The position numbers and the translations under genes were made by a program. 15,352 nt of DNA, taken from NCBI GenBank assembly GCA_009936675.1, contig JAACDY010000078.1, forward strand, positions 1 to 15,352, in the 5' to 3' direction. Every line of letters starts with the position of its first letter. Within the stretch, counting starts at the first letter, position 1. Source of the stretch: Bacteroidota bacterium. GTDB taxonomy: Bacteria > Bacteroidota > Bacteroidia > Flavobacteriales > Flavobacteriaceae. Below the pieces are notes generated by a model, which saw only the letters and a list, made by a program, of their open reading frames with translations, ran no database searches and was not told the origin of the DNA. This document shows, one piece after another, positions 5,605 through 14,094 of the stretch.

Positions 5605-6557
5605 AATAAAGCAGAAGCAATCTTTTTAACGTTTTTGGATTTTCCCATACTGTAATAGTGAAGGAAGGGAACACCCTGTTCTTTTAATTCTTTACTCTGC
5701 TGAATGCACCACTCTACTCCAATTTGAGAAACGGCTGCATTGTCTTTGGCTTTGACTACGGCATCGATCAGATCTTGCGGTAAATCCACGTGAAAACGGT
5801 GAGGAATCAAATTGAGTTGCTTTAGGGTGGCCAATGGTTTTAGACCAGGAATGATGGGAACATTGATCCCTGCTTCACGACATTTTGTTTCAAACTCAAA
5901 AAACTTTTGATTGTCAAAAAACATCTGTGTGATGATATAATCAGAACCGGCTTTTATTTTTTCTTTTAAAAAATGAATATCGCTGTCCAAACTGGGCGCT
6001 TCGGCATGCTTTTCGGGATATCCAGCAACACCCACACAGAAATCGGTAGGGGTAGAATTCAAAATTTCTTCATCCAAGTACTGTCCTTGATTAAGGTTCT
6101 TTATTTGCATCACCAAATCTTTGGCATATGCATGTCCTCCTTTACTGGGTTTGAAATAGGTTTCCGATTTGACCGCATCTCCCCTAAGGGCTACTACATT
6201 GTCAATCCCCAAAAAGTCAAGGTCAATAAGAAAGTTTTCGGTGTCTTCTTGACTAAACCCACCACAAAGAATATGGGGTATGGCATCGACCTCGTAGCGG
6301 TTTTGAATGGCCGCACAGATCCCTACCGTTCCCGGTCGTTTACGAATGACTCTTTTTTCCAATAAACCATTTTCGCGTTCTGTGTAAGTGTACTCCTCTC
6401 GGTGATAGGTCACATCGATAAATGGAGGTTTGAATTCCATCAGGGGGTCAATGGCATCAAAAATGGATTGAATGTCCTGACCTTTTAGTGGAGGTAGAAT
6501 TTCGAAAGTAAACTGGGTGCGTCCTTTTGCGTTCTTTTGGTGATCTATAACTTTCAT
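5601..6557 (-). CDS. metF: Methylenetetrahydrofolate reductase
   Basis: A 318-residue FAD-dependent TIM-barrel enzyme reducing 5,10-methylene-THF to 5-methyl-THF, the methyl donor for the MetH genes immediately upstream. It shows FEILPP (18-23) with E19 as the probable catalytic Glu, LRGD (124-127), GVAGYPEKH (176-184) and ITQMFFDN (209-216) with Q211 as the folate-contacting Gln. The ordering and spacing match bacterial MetF. The segment before the FAD site reads ILCGGFSQEDTENF, differing from the enterobacterial consensus but keeping the helix. It is the last gene of the methionine operon, starting 4 nt after the metH stop. Its TAG overlaps the stop of the convergent gldA-like gene, and no terminator hairpin is visible for either transcript. 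Confidence 0.93.
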   Translation of the reverse strand: MKVIDHQKNAKGRTQFTFEILPPLKGQDIQSIFDAIDPLMEFKPPFIDVTYHREEYTYTERENGLLEKRVIRKRPGTVGICAAIQNRYEVDAIPHILCGGFSQEDTENFLIDLDFLGIDNVVALRGDAVKSETYFKPSKGGHAYAKDLVMQIKNLNQGQYLDEEILNSTPTDFCVGVAGYPEKHAEAPSLDSDIHFLKEKIKAGSDYIITQMFFDNQKFFEFETKCREAGINVPIIPGLKPLATLKQLNLIPHRFHVDLPQDLIDAVVKAKDNAAVSQIGVEWCIQQSKELKEQGVPFLHYYSMGKSKNVKKIASALF

Positions 6558-6561
6558 GGGC

Positions 6562-9240
6562 TTAAATTAAATTGGGGCTGAGCCATTTTTTGGCATCCTC
6601 CATTGGTATCTTTCTTCTCTTGCTGTAATCTAATAATTGATCTTCTTTGATTTTCCCCAGACCAAAATACTTGGCCTCCGGATGGGCAAAATAGTAGCCA
6701 GAAACCGAAGCGGCAGGCCACATAGCATAGCTTTCTGTAAGGCTAACTCCAATATGTTTTTCTACTTCCATCAAGTCCCAAAGGGTTTGTTTTTCCAAAT
6801 GATCAGGACAGGCGGGATAGCCCGGAGCAGGTCGAATTCCTTTATAGGTCTCTCTGATCAATTCTTCATTACTCAGACTTTCTTTCGGGGCATATCCCCA
6901 ATAGTTCGTTCGAATTTCACGATGGAGGTATTCGGCAAAAGCCTCTGCCAATCGGTCAGCCAAAGCTTTAACCATGATGCTATTGTAATCGTCATTTTCT
7001 TTTTCAAAACGAGTTGCAACATCTTCCACACCAAAACCAGTGGTCACACAAAAAGTACCCATATAATCCTTCACAGCATTTGAAAGCGGGGCAATAAAAT
7101 CGGCCAAAGCCAAGTTGGGCTGACCTGTTCTTTTTTGGAGTTGTTGTCTCAGGGTAATCAATCGACAACTCTCCTTTTGTAAATCATTGGGATCAAAAAT
7201 AAGGATATCATCGTCTTCAGTATTGGCAGGAAAAAGTCCAAACCGAGCTTTGGCGGTTAACCATTTTTCATCGACGATTTTTCGCAACATATTTTGGGCA
7301 TCAATAAACAAAGAAGTGGCCTCTTTTCCCACGATCTCATCGTTTAAAATATTAGGATATTTACCGTGTAAATCCCATGAACGGAAAAAGGGGCTCCAAT
7401 CGATGTAGGGCACCAAGGTTTCCAAGTCCTGATCTTCAATGGTTTTGCATCCAAGGAGATCGGGGACAACAGGTTTGTATCCCTCCCAATCGATATTGTA
7501 TTTTCTTTTTCTCGCGGTTTTGATATCAACGTATTTCTTGTTGGAAGTTCGATCCAAAAATTTTTCTCTAAAAGAGCGGTATTCCGCCGCAATTTCAGAA
7601 GTGTAAATTTTGTTTTTGTCCTCACTCAAAAGATTATTGACAACGGTCACAGCACGCGAAGCATCGTTGACGTGAATAATGGGTGCGTTGCCCTCAGGGG
7701 CAATCTTAACTGCAGTATGTGCTTTGGAGGTGGTGGCACCACCAATCAAAAGGGGGGTCTTAAGACCGATGCGGTTCATCTCTTTGGCGATATAAACCAT
7801 TTCATCAAGAGAGGGGGTAATCAAACCAGATAGACCTATGATATCAACATTTTCCTCTTGCGCTTTTTGAAGGATAACTTCTGGAGGTACCATAACGCCC
7901 AAATCAACAATTTCAAAATTGTTACAAGCCAATACGACACTTACAATATTTTTTCCGATGTCGTGGACATCCCCTTTGACAGTTGCCATCAAAATTTTAC
8001 CAGAGGATTCGACAACACCAGATTTTTCGGCCTCAATAAAAGGTTGTAAATAAGCCACTGCTTTTTTCATCACTCGTGCAGATTTTACCACTTGGGGTAA
8101 AAACATTTTTCCTGATCCGAATAAATCTCCAACTACATTCATTCCTTGCATCAGATTATTTTCGATCACATGCAGGGGTCGATCGGCCGCCGCTCGTGCC
8201 TCCTCAACATCTTCGACAATGTATCGATCTATACCCCTAACCAAGGCGTGGGTGATTCGACTTTGTAAATCCTCACTACGCCAAGCTTTTTCTTCTTCCT
8301 TGGTCTGTTTTTTATCTCCCTTAATGCGCTCTGCATAATTCAATAAAGCCTCTGTAGCATCTTCTTTTCGATTGAGTAATACGTCCTCAACTTTTTCCAC
8401 AAGGGACTTGGGAATTTGATCATAAACTTCTAAAAGAGTGGGGTTTACAATTCCCATCGTCATACCATACTGAATGGCATGATATAAAAAAGCGGAATGC
8501 ATGGCCTCTCTGACGGTATTGTTTCCCCTGAAAGAGAAAGAGACATTACTAACTCCTCCGCTGACATTGGCATAAGGAAGATTTTCACGAATCCACTTGG
8601 TGGCCAAAAAGAAATCCAATGCATTTGTTTTGTGTTCTTCCATTCCTGTTGCAACAGGAAAAATATTGGGGTCAAAAATGATGTCTTCGGGGGGGAAATT
8701 GACCTGATCCACCAAAATGCGGTAGGAGCGCTCACATATTTGGATTCTTCTTTCGAGATTATCTGCTTGTCCTTCTTCATCAAAAGCCATGACAGTGACT
8801 GCTGCGCCGTACAATTTGACTTTTCGTGCTTGTTCTATAAAAATGGATTCTCCTTCTTTAAGACTGATGGAGTTAACCACACTTTTTCCTTGAACGACCT
8901 TAAGACCCGCCTCTATGATTTCCCATTTGGAACTGTCGATCATTACTGGGACTCTGGCAATATCAGGCTCTGCACCAATTAGATTCAAAAATTTAACCAT
9001 GGCAGCTTTCCCATCGATCATTCCTTCGTCCATGTTAACATCAATGATTTGGGCACCTCCCTCAACTTGTTCCAAAGCAATTTCTACCGCTGACTCATAG
9101 TCACCGGTCTCAATCAATCTCAAAAATTTTCTTGAGCCAGTAACATTGGTTCGTTCTCCAATGTTGACAAAATTGGTTTGGGGACTCACCAAAAGTGACT
9201 CCTGACCAGAAAGAGTTAAGAAGCGAATGGGTTTATGCAT
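6562..9240 (-). CDS. metH: Cobalamin-dependent methionine synthase, folate/B12/activation part
   Basis: About 892 residues from the ATG at 9240. Domains in order are as follows. The pterin/5-methyl-THF barrel includes NIGERTNVTGSRKF (26-39). The helical cap is followed by the B12 Rossmann domain, with KGDVHDIGKN (422-431, axial-ligand His 426) and LLIGGATTSKAHT (497-509). The C-terminal reactivation domain has IRPAPGYPACPDH (802-814), whose Arg belongs to the AdoMet-binding motif. The N-terminal homocysteine/zinc domain is missing here and is encoded by the gene directly upstream, so the two proteins must act together. An upstream ATG-less extension to 9291 is possible, but ATG 9240 is preferred: it overlaps the previous stop by only 8 nt (ATGCATAA) and puts the folate motif near the N-terminus. 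Methyl transfer goes from 5-methyl-THF via cob(I)alamin to homocysteine. Confidence 0.93.
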   Translation of the reverse strand: MHKPIRFLTLSGQESLLVSPQTNFVNIGERTNVTGSRKFLRLIETGDYESAVEIALEQVEGGAQIIDVNMDEGMIDGKAAMVKFLNLIGAEPDIARVPVMIDSSKWEIIEAGLKVVQGKSVVNSISLKEGESIFIEQARKVKLYGAAVTVMAFDEEGQADNLERRIQICERSYRILVDQVNFPPEDIIFDPNIFPVATGMEEHKTNALDFFLATKWIRENLPYANVSGGVSNVSFSFRGNNTVREAMHSAFLYHAIQYGMTMGIVNPTLLEVYDQIPKSLVEKVEDVLLNRKEDATEALLNYAERIKGDKKQTKEEEKAWRSEDLQSRITHALVRGIDRYIVEDVEEARAAADRPLHVIENNLMQGMNVVGDLFGSGKMFLPQVVKSARVMKKAVAYLQPFIEAEKSGVVESSGKILMATVKGDVHDIGKNIVSVVLACNNFEIVDLGVMVPPEVILQKAQEENVDIIGLSGLITPSLDEMVYIAKEMNRIGLKTPLLIGGATTSKAHTAVKIAPEGNAPIIHVNDASRAVTVVNNLLSEDKNKIYTSEIAAEYRSFREKFLDRTSNKKYVDIKTARKRKYNIDWEGYKPVVPDLLGCKTIEDQDLETLVPYIDWSPFFRSWDLHGKYPNILNDEIVGKEATSLFIDAQNMLRKIVDEKWLTAKARFGLFPANTEDDDILIFDPNDLQKESCRLITLRQQLQKRTGQPNLALADFIAPLSNAVKDYMGTFCVTTGFGVEDVATRFEKENDDYNSIMVKALADRLAEAFAEYLHREIRTNYWGYAPKESLSNEELIRETYKGIRPAPGYPACPDHLEKQTLWDLMEVEKHIGVSLTESYAMWPAASVSGYYFAHPEAKYFGLGKIKEDQLLDYSKRRKIPMEDAKKWLSPNLI

Positions 9241-10233
9241 GGGTTTTGATTTGGGAGATTCTAGGCTTTGCCTTGGCTGCAGCTTGAGCAATTAGACGAA
9301 TGTGATCTGGTGTAGTACCGCAACAACCTCCTACAATATTGACCAAATTTTGGTCAAGGAATTGATCAATCAAAGCTGCGATTTCCTGTGGACTTTGGTC
9401 GTATTCACCAAAGGCGTTGGGCAAGCCAGCATTGGGATGAACTGAGGTATTAAAAGCCGTTCTTTTTGACAATCTTTTGATGTAAGGTTGCAATTGACTG
9501 GCCCCTAAAGCACAATTAAACCCAATGCTGAGCAATGGTATGTGAGATACTGAGATGGCAAAAGCTTCAACCGTTTGACCCGATAAGGTTCTGCCACTTT
9601 TGTCCGTTATGGTACCACTGACCATTATGGGTAAATTTATTTTTTTTCTTCGAAATATTGTTGGATGGCAAACAGAGCCGCCTTAGCATTCAGGGTATCA
9701 AAAACGGTTTCTACCAAGAGTAAATCGACACCTCCTTCAACCAACCCGGCTACTTGTTCGTGGTAGGCCTCGAAAAGATCATCGAAACTAACGGCTCGGA
9801 ATCCAGGGTCATTGACATCGGGCGACATGCTGGCGGTTTTATTAGTAGGTCCAATAGAACCAGCTACAAATCTAGGTTTATCAGGGTTTTCTATAGTTAT
9901 TTTTTGGGCTACTTCTTTGGCGATTTTTGCTGATTGGTAATTGAGTTCATAAGCCAAATCTTCCAATTGATAATCGGCCATGGCAATGGAAGTAGAAGAA
10001 AAGGTGTTGGTTTCGACAATATCTGCCCCGGCCAGGAGATATTCTTCATGGATATTTTTTATGGCATTGGCTTGGGTAATGGATAGAAGATCGTTGTTGC
10101 CCCCCAAGGGGCAGGGATGATCTTTGAAACGATCTCCTCTGAATTCCTGCTCTGAAAATTCAAGCCTTTGGATCATAGTACCCATTGCACCGTCCAAAAC
10201 CAAAATTCTTTCTTTTAATAGGGCTTCTATCAT
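9233..10233 (-). pseudogene. metH: Homocysteine S-methyltransferase domain of split methionine synthase, frameshifted at an A8 run
   Basis: Residues 1-198 (ATG 10233) carry ERILVLDGAMGTMIQRLEF (8-26) and end EEKK at TAA 9639-9637, just after eight A (9647-9640). One extra A restores EEKKINLPIMVSGTITDKSG and continues to TAA at 9235-9233, giving 333 residues. The restored C-terminal part holds all three zinc ligands: C241 in GFNCALG, and C304 and C305 in GGCCGTTP. This barrel binds homocysteine through zinc and is the module missing from the following gene. Without it the methionine synthase would not work, so a simple loss of function would be costly unless another enzyme compensates. Sequence error, polymerase slippage at A8, or re-initiation at the ATG at 9625 (12 nt after the stop) are alternatives. 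It starts 3 nt after the metZ stop. Confidence 0.85.
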
Positions 10234-10236
10234 GGA

Positions 10237-11406
10237 TTAAACTTTTTCAAGTGCTTGATCAATGTCTTGCTTGATGTCCTCTATATTTTCTAGACCAATG
10301 GAAAGCCTTATTAAACCATCTGTAATACCAACCAATGCTCTTTCTTCTGTAGAAAGCTTGCTGTGTGTAGAAGTGGCAGGATGCGTGACAATAGTTCTTG
10401 TGTCACCTAGGTTGGCACTGAGAGAACACATTTGAATTTGATTAAGGAAAGTTTGTCCTGATTTGATGCCCCCTTTCAATTCAATGGTGATAATATTCCC
10501 ACCTTTTAGCATTTGTTTTTTTGCAATTTCATACTGAGGGGGATTGGGCAAGAAAGGATATCTGAGTTGGGAAATTTTGGGGTGATTTTCGAGATGATTG
10601 GCCAACTTGAGAGCATTTTCGCAGTGGCGATCCAAACGGACAGCCAAGGTTTCTATACTCTTGGAAAGTACCCATGCATTGACAGGGGATAGTGCCGAAC
10701 CCGAATTTCGAAAAAAAGATCTTATTTCAGTGATCAAATCTTGTCTTCCCACGATCAAACCTCCTAAAACTCTTCCTTGTCCATCGATGAGCTTGGTTGC
10801 GGAATGGATAACCAAATCAGCTCCAAAACTCAGGGGTTTTTGGAGATAGGGTGTTGCAAAACAATTGTCCACCACCAGAATAATTTGATGTTTTTTGGCG
10901 ATATCAGCAAGATACCCCATATCGAGAACGTCCAAACCAGGATTGGTTGGTGTCTCAATGTATATGATTTTGGTATTAGGTTGAATCGCCTCTTCAATTT
11001 CTTGAGGTGTACTGGCATTAAAGTAGGTCGTTTTAATATTCCATTTAATGAAATATTTTTTAAAAAGGGTGTGGGTAGAACCAAAAATAGACCTTACGGA
11101 AACAATGTGATCACCGCTGTTGAGAAGGGCTGCAAAACTGGTGTATACAGCGGCCATCCCCGAAGCAAAAGCCACGCCGTCTTCTGCCCCTTCGAGTGTG
11201 CAAATTTTGTCAACCAACTCTTGGTTGTTTGGGTTGGAAAAACGACTGTAAATGTTGCGATCTAATTCATCGGAAAAAGCAGCTCTAAGCTCCTCAGCAT
11301 CCTCAAAGACAAAGCTTGAGGTAAGATAGAGCGGAGCGGAATGCTCAGCAAATTGCGAACGCTCCATTTGCGTGCGTATGGCCTCAGTTTCGAAATGCTT
11401 TTTCAT
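10237..11406 (-). CDS. metZ: Cys/Met-metabolism PLP enzyme, O-acyl-homoserine sulfhydrylase (MetZ type)
   Basis: A 389-residue PLP enzyme of the cystathionine gamma-synthase family. It shows YSRFSNPN (53-60) for phosphate binding across the subunit interface, SGMAA (82-86), the ring-contact D180 in VVDNCFATP, and Schiff-base K205 in VIHSATKLIDGQGRVLGG. The order and the close association with metX and metH favour direct sulfhydrylation of an acyl-homoserine to homocysteine, but cystathionine gamma-synthase or lyase activity cannot be ruled out from sequence alone. Start: the frame is open to 11478, but the ATG at 11406 is chosen. It forms an ATGA overlap with the preceding osmC-like stop, and MKKHFETEAIRTQ is a normal family N-terminus. 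It is a paralogue of the metY product two genes upstream. Confidence 0.85.
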   Translation of the reverse strand: MKKHFETEAIRTQMERSQFAEHSAPLYLTSSFVFEDAEELRAAFSDELDRNIYSRFSNPNNQELVDKICTLEGAEDGVAFASGMAAVYTSFAALLNSGDHIVSVRSIFGSTHTLFKKYFIKWNIKTTYFNASTPQEIEEAIQPNTKIIYIETPTNPGLDVLDMGYLADIAKKHQIILVVDNCFATPYLQKPLSFGADLVIHSATKLIDGQGRVLGGLIVGRQDLITEIRSFFRNSGSALSPVNAWVLSKSIETLAVRLDRHCENALKLANHLENHPKISQLRYPFLPNPPQYEIAKKQMLKGGNIITIELKGGIKSGQTFLNQIQMCSLSANLGDTRTIVTHPATSTHSKLSTEERALVGITDGLIRLSIGLENIEDIKQDIDQALEKV

Positions 11407-11828
11407 ATTTCCTCTCCATTTAAGAAAACAAAATATTTGATAGGCGTTGAATACTCTAGTGTTTTGGCAACAGAGCAATATTTATCAAAAGAGAGACTCA
11501 CCGCTCTTTTTGCTTTTTCGGGGGGTATGTCCCCTTCTAACCTTACATTGACTTTAATTTTGTAAAACAATGAAGGGGCTACATTTGGAATTCGCTCTCC
11601 CTCAACATCTATTTTAAGGTCGGTTGGGTTGATTTTTTGTTTGTTGAGAATGGCGACAATGTCAATCCCACTGCAACCGGCAAGAGCCTCCAAAAGGAGT
11701 TCCATAGGGCTTGTGCCCTCTACTTTTCCTTCTTTCTTAGATGTGTTGTCTAGGAGAACTTTGTGTCCATTTTCGTTGGTAGCTTCAAAAAGATAGTCCT
11801 GATTGATCCGATTAAGATTTACTTTCAT
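11403..11828 (-). CDS. OsmC/Ohr-family thiol protein inside the methionine operon
   Basis: A 141-residue protein with the family's two conserved cysteines, C52 in ALAGCSGIDIV and C118 in DKYCSVAKTL. These form the peroxidatic/resolving pair in OsmC and Ohr peroxidases. The SPMELLLEALAGCSG segment is the characteristic central helix. Family members reduce organic hydroperoxides or act on sulfur species; the substrate here is unknown. It lies between metX and metZ, overlapping metX by 17 nt and metZ by 4 nt, so it is co-translated with enzymes that handle sulfide and homocysteine. A role linked to reactive sulfur or to protecting thiols is an inference from position only. ATG 11828 is preferred over an upstream start at 11867, which would overlap metX by 56 nt and add an unusual extension. 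Confidence 0.85.
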   Translation of the reverse strand: MKVNLNRINQDYLFEATNENGHKVLLDNTSKKEGKVEGTSPMELLLEALAGCSGIDIVAILNKQKINPTDLKIDVEGERIPNVAPSLFYKIKVNVRLEGDIPPEKAKRAVSLSFDKYCSVAKTLEYSTPIKYFVFLNGEEI

Positions 11829-12813
11829 AAGATTGGGAATAATTTGATTTAGGTCTAAAAATGCCACTAAAGATTTGCGATACCGTATTGTTTTCTATCA
11901 AAAAAGCATCGTGTCCGTGGATGGATTCTATTTCGTGGTAATAAATGTTTTCTTTAATTTTTTTTCCCCTTTCTAGGGTTTTTTGATCTTCCTCAGCCGT
12001 AAAAAAGAGATCACTGTCGATGGCGATCAGATGGATGTTGGAAGAGATGGTTTCAATAATTTTTTCGAGGGAATCACCCCTACGTGTAATATCAACAGAG
12101 GCCAAAAGGTGATTCATGGTTTTGTAGGCTTGCAAAAGAAATCGACCTTCCAATTTGTCACCGTGATGAACGAGCCAACTTTCAACATTGAAAAGTTTTT
12201 TTTCAGAATTGATTGTTCTCCCAAAACGCTCTGTAAATGAGGTAGGGGTTCGATAGGTAAGCATGGCATGTATGCGTGCATCCTTAAGGGGTTGACTGGA
12301 ATTCTCCAAAAGTCTTTTCTGAAGAAATGTGTTGGCAATGATCCAGTCCGAAGCTTTCCAATCGGCCGCAACAGGAATTAAATTCTCGGTCAAATGAGGA
12401 TGTAAAGCAGCCATTTCCCAGGCAATTCCGCCTCCGATAGATCCCCCAATAAGAGCAAAAAGTTTTTGGATCCCTAAAATCTGCAATCCTTGGTAAAAAA
12501 TTTCTGCAATATCACCGGTGTGAAAATCATCATAGTTGTCAAGGATATAATTTTTGACACCGTTGCCAGGAATGTTAAAAGCCAGTATGGAATAATGATG
12601 GGTATCAATGGTGAGGTCGGGTCCGACAATTTCACTCCACCACCCTTCTGGACCGGCAACATTGGCGTCGCCGGTCAAAGAATGATTAATGAGAACTACA
12701 GGTGCATGATCGGATGACTGTCCAAAATGCTGATAGTGCAAATCGATCTTGTCATAAACAACACCTGAGTCGGTAGTGAAATTACTGATGGATATGGTGT
12801 TAACCTCGGCCAT
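11812..12813 (-). CDS. metX: Homoserine O-acyltransferase (alpha/beta-hydrolase, MetX family)
   Basis: A 333-residue alpha/beta-hydrolase. The early segment INHSLTGDANVAGPEGWW (42-59) is the MetX oxyanion/substrate region. The nucleophile is S125 in LIGGSIGGGIAWEMA, with probable triad partners D268 (DSDLFF) and H301 (HGHDAFL). It activates homoserine with acetyl- or succinyl-CoA, providing the substrate for MetY and MetZ. MetX proteins can use either donor, and I cannot tell which from the residues. It begins at ATG 12813, 9 nt after the metY stop; a TTG three codons earlier is in frame but unnecessary. It is somewhat shorter than many MetX proteins (about 350-380), mainly through a compact cap and C-terminus. 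No homoserine dehydrogenase gene accompanies it here. Confidence 0.88.
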   Translation of the reverse strand: MAEVNTISISNFTTDSGVVYDKIDLHYQHFGQSSDHAPVVLINHSLTGDANVAGPEGWWSEIVGPDLTIDTHHYSILAFNIPGNGVKNYILDNYDDFHTGDIAEIFYQGLQILGIQKLFALIGGSIGGGIAWEMAALHPHLTENLIPVAADWKASDWIIANTFLQKRLLENSSQPLKDARIHAMLTYRTPTSFTERFGRTINSEKKLFNVESWLVHHGDKLEGRFLLQAYKTMNHLLASVDITRRGDSLEKIIETISSNIHLIAIDSDLFFTAEEDQKTLERGKKIKENIYYHEIESIHGHDAFLIENNTVSQIFSGIFRPKSNYSQSYESKS

Positions 12814-12822
12814 TAAAATCAA

Positions 12823-14094
12823 TTATATACTCTTAAGTGCCTGATCTAAATCATCTTTTAGATCGTCCAAATTTTCAATTCCAACCGATAGTCTAACCAA
12901 GTCAGGCGTTACCCCAGTACTTTTTTGCTCCTCATCATTCAACTGGGAATGAGTGGTACTGGAAGGGTGAATGATCAAGGACTTGGTGTCACCAATATTG
13001 GCCAAAAGCGCAAATATTTTGGTGCTTTCCGTAACTTTTTTAGCGGCTTCAAATCCTTTCTTTAATCCAAAAGTGACGATTCCACTTTTTCCCTTTGGCA
13101 GGTATTCATTAGCCAAATCGGAATATTCGGAAGATTCCAATCCAGGATAGTTTACCCAGTTGACTTCGTCGCGAGACTGCAACCATTGGGCGAGTTCCAA
13201 TGCGTTTTCTGAATGTTTTTGCATTCTCACTTCTAAGGTCTCCAAGCCTTGAATGACTTGAAAGCTGTTGAGCGGACTGGGGGCACTTCCCAAATCTCTT
13301 AGACCTTCGATTCTCACCCTTGCAATAAAGGCGATTGGACCCAGTGCATCATGATACTTCAATCCGTGATAGGAAGGCGAAGGCTCGGTAAATTCTGGGA
13401 AATTTCCATTGGAATAATCAAATGTTCCCGCATCGATGATGATACCACCAATGGTGGTTCCATTTCCTGTAATGTATTTGGTTAATGAGTGAATTACAAT
13501 ATTGGCACCGTGGGCAATGGGATTCAACAAGGCCGGAGTGGCAATGGTATTGTCAACAATAAAAGGAACTTTTGCCGCTTTAGCTTGGGCGCTAATTCCT
13601 TTCAGATCCAAAACATCCAATTTGGGATTCCCCAATGACTCAGCAAAAAATGCTCTTGTATTGGGCTGAACCGCTTTTGTGAAATTCTCAACATCATTAG
13701 GGTCAACAAATGTAGTAGTGATTCCAAATCGAGGTAAAGTATTGTTCAACATGTTAAAAGTTCCACCATAGAGGCTGTTAGAAGCCACAATATGATCTCC
13801 CGTTTTAAGCAAGGTCAAAAGTGTAGTGGCTATGGCAGCTGTCCCCGAAGCAGTAGCCACTGCGGCAACGCCTCCTTCAACAGCAGCCAATCGTTGTTCT
13901 AGCACGTCGTTGGTTGGATTGTTCAATCTCGTGTAAATGTATCCTGACTCTGCCAGTGCAAACAAATTGGCTGCATGATCTGAATCATTAAATACATAAG
14001 AAGATGTTTGATAAATTGGAACGGCTCTGGTTCCCTGTGTTTTTGTCACGTCATGCCCCGCATGGAGTGCATTGGTTGCTAATTTTAAGCTCAT
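12823..14094 (-). CDS. metY: O-acetylhomoserine sulfhydrylase (aminocarboxypropyltransferase)
   Basis: A 423-residue PLP enzyme making homocysteine from O-acetylhomoserine and sulfide. Motifs are YTRLNNPTND (54-63), ASGTAA (82-87) and D181 in IVDNTIATP. Schiff-base K206 lies in VIHSLTKYITGNGTTIGG. A long insert with GNFPEFTEPSPSYHGL and the 423-residue length separate MetY from the shorter MetZ/MetB type two genes downstream. The N-terminus MSLKLATNALHAGHDV is typical. Its ATG overlaps the metK stop as ATGA, so both should be translated from one transcript. The neighbouring metX product supplies the acyl-homoserine. Confidence 0.92.
   Translation of the reverse strand: MSLKLATNALHAGHDVTKTQGTRAVPIYQTSSYVFNDSDHAANLFALAESGYIYTRLNNPTNDVLEQRLAAVEGGVAAVATASGTAAIATTLLTLLKTGDHIVASNSLYGGTFNMLNNTLPRFGITTTFVDPNDVENFTKAVQPNTRAFFAESLGNPKLDVLDLKGISAQAKAAKVPFIVDNTIATPALLNPIAHGANIVIHSLTKYITGNGTTIGGIIIDAGTFDYSNGNFPEFTEPSPSYHGLKYHDALGPIAFIARVRIEGLRDLGSAPSPLNSFQVIQGLETLEVRMQKHSENALELAQWLQSRDEVNWVNYPGLESSEYSDLANEYLPKGKSGIVTFGLKKGFEAAKKVTESTKIFALLANIGDTKSLIIHPSSTTHSQLNDEEQKSTGVTPDLVRLSVGIENLDDLKDDLDQALKSI

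Noticed and set aside
8460..8982. Long open frames opposite to and within metH
   Set aside because: They are shadows of the metH coding frame with no recognisable motif, no plausible start context and no room in the operon.
9241..9291. A longer start for the metH C-terminal gene
   Set aside because: The extension overlaps the end of the homocysteine-domain gene and adds a low-complexity basic stretch; ATG 9240 fits better.
11407..11478. A 24-residue N-terminal extension of the metZ product
   Set aside because: The extra residues (Cys/Phe-rich) are unlike the family, they overlap the osmC-like gene, and ATG 11406 forms a normal ATGA junction.
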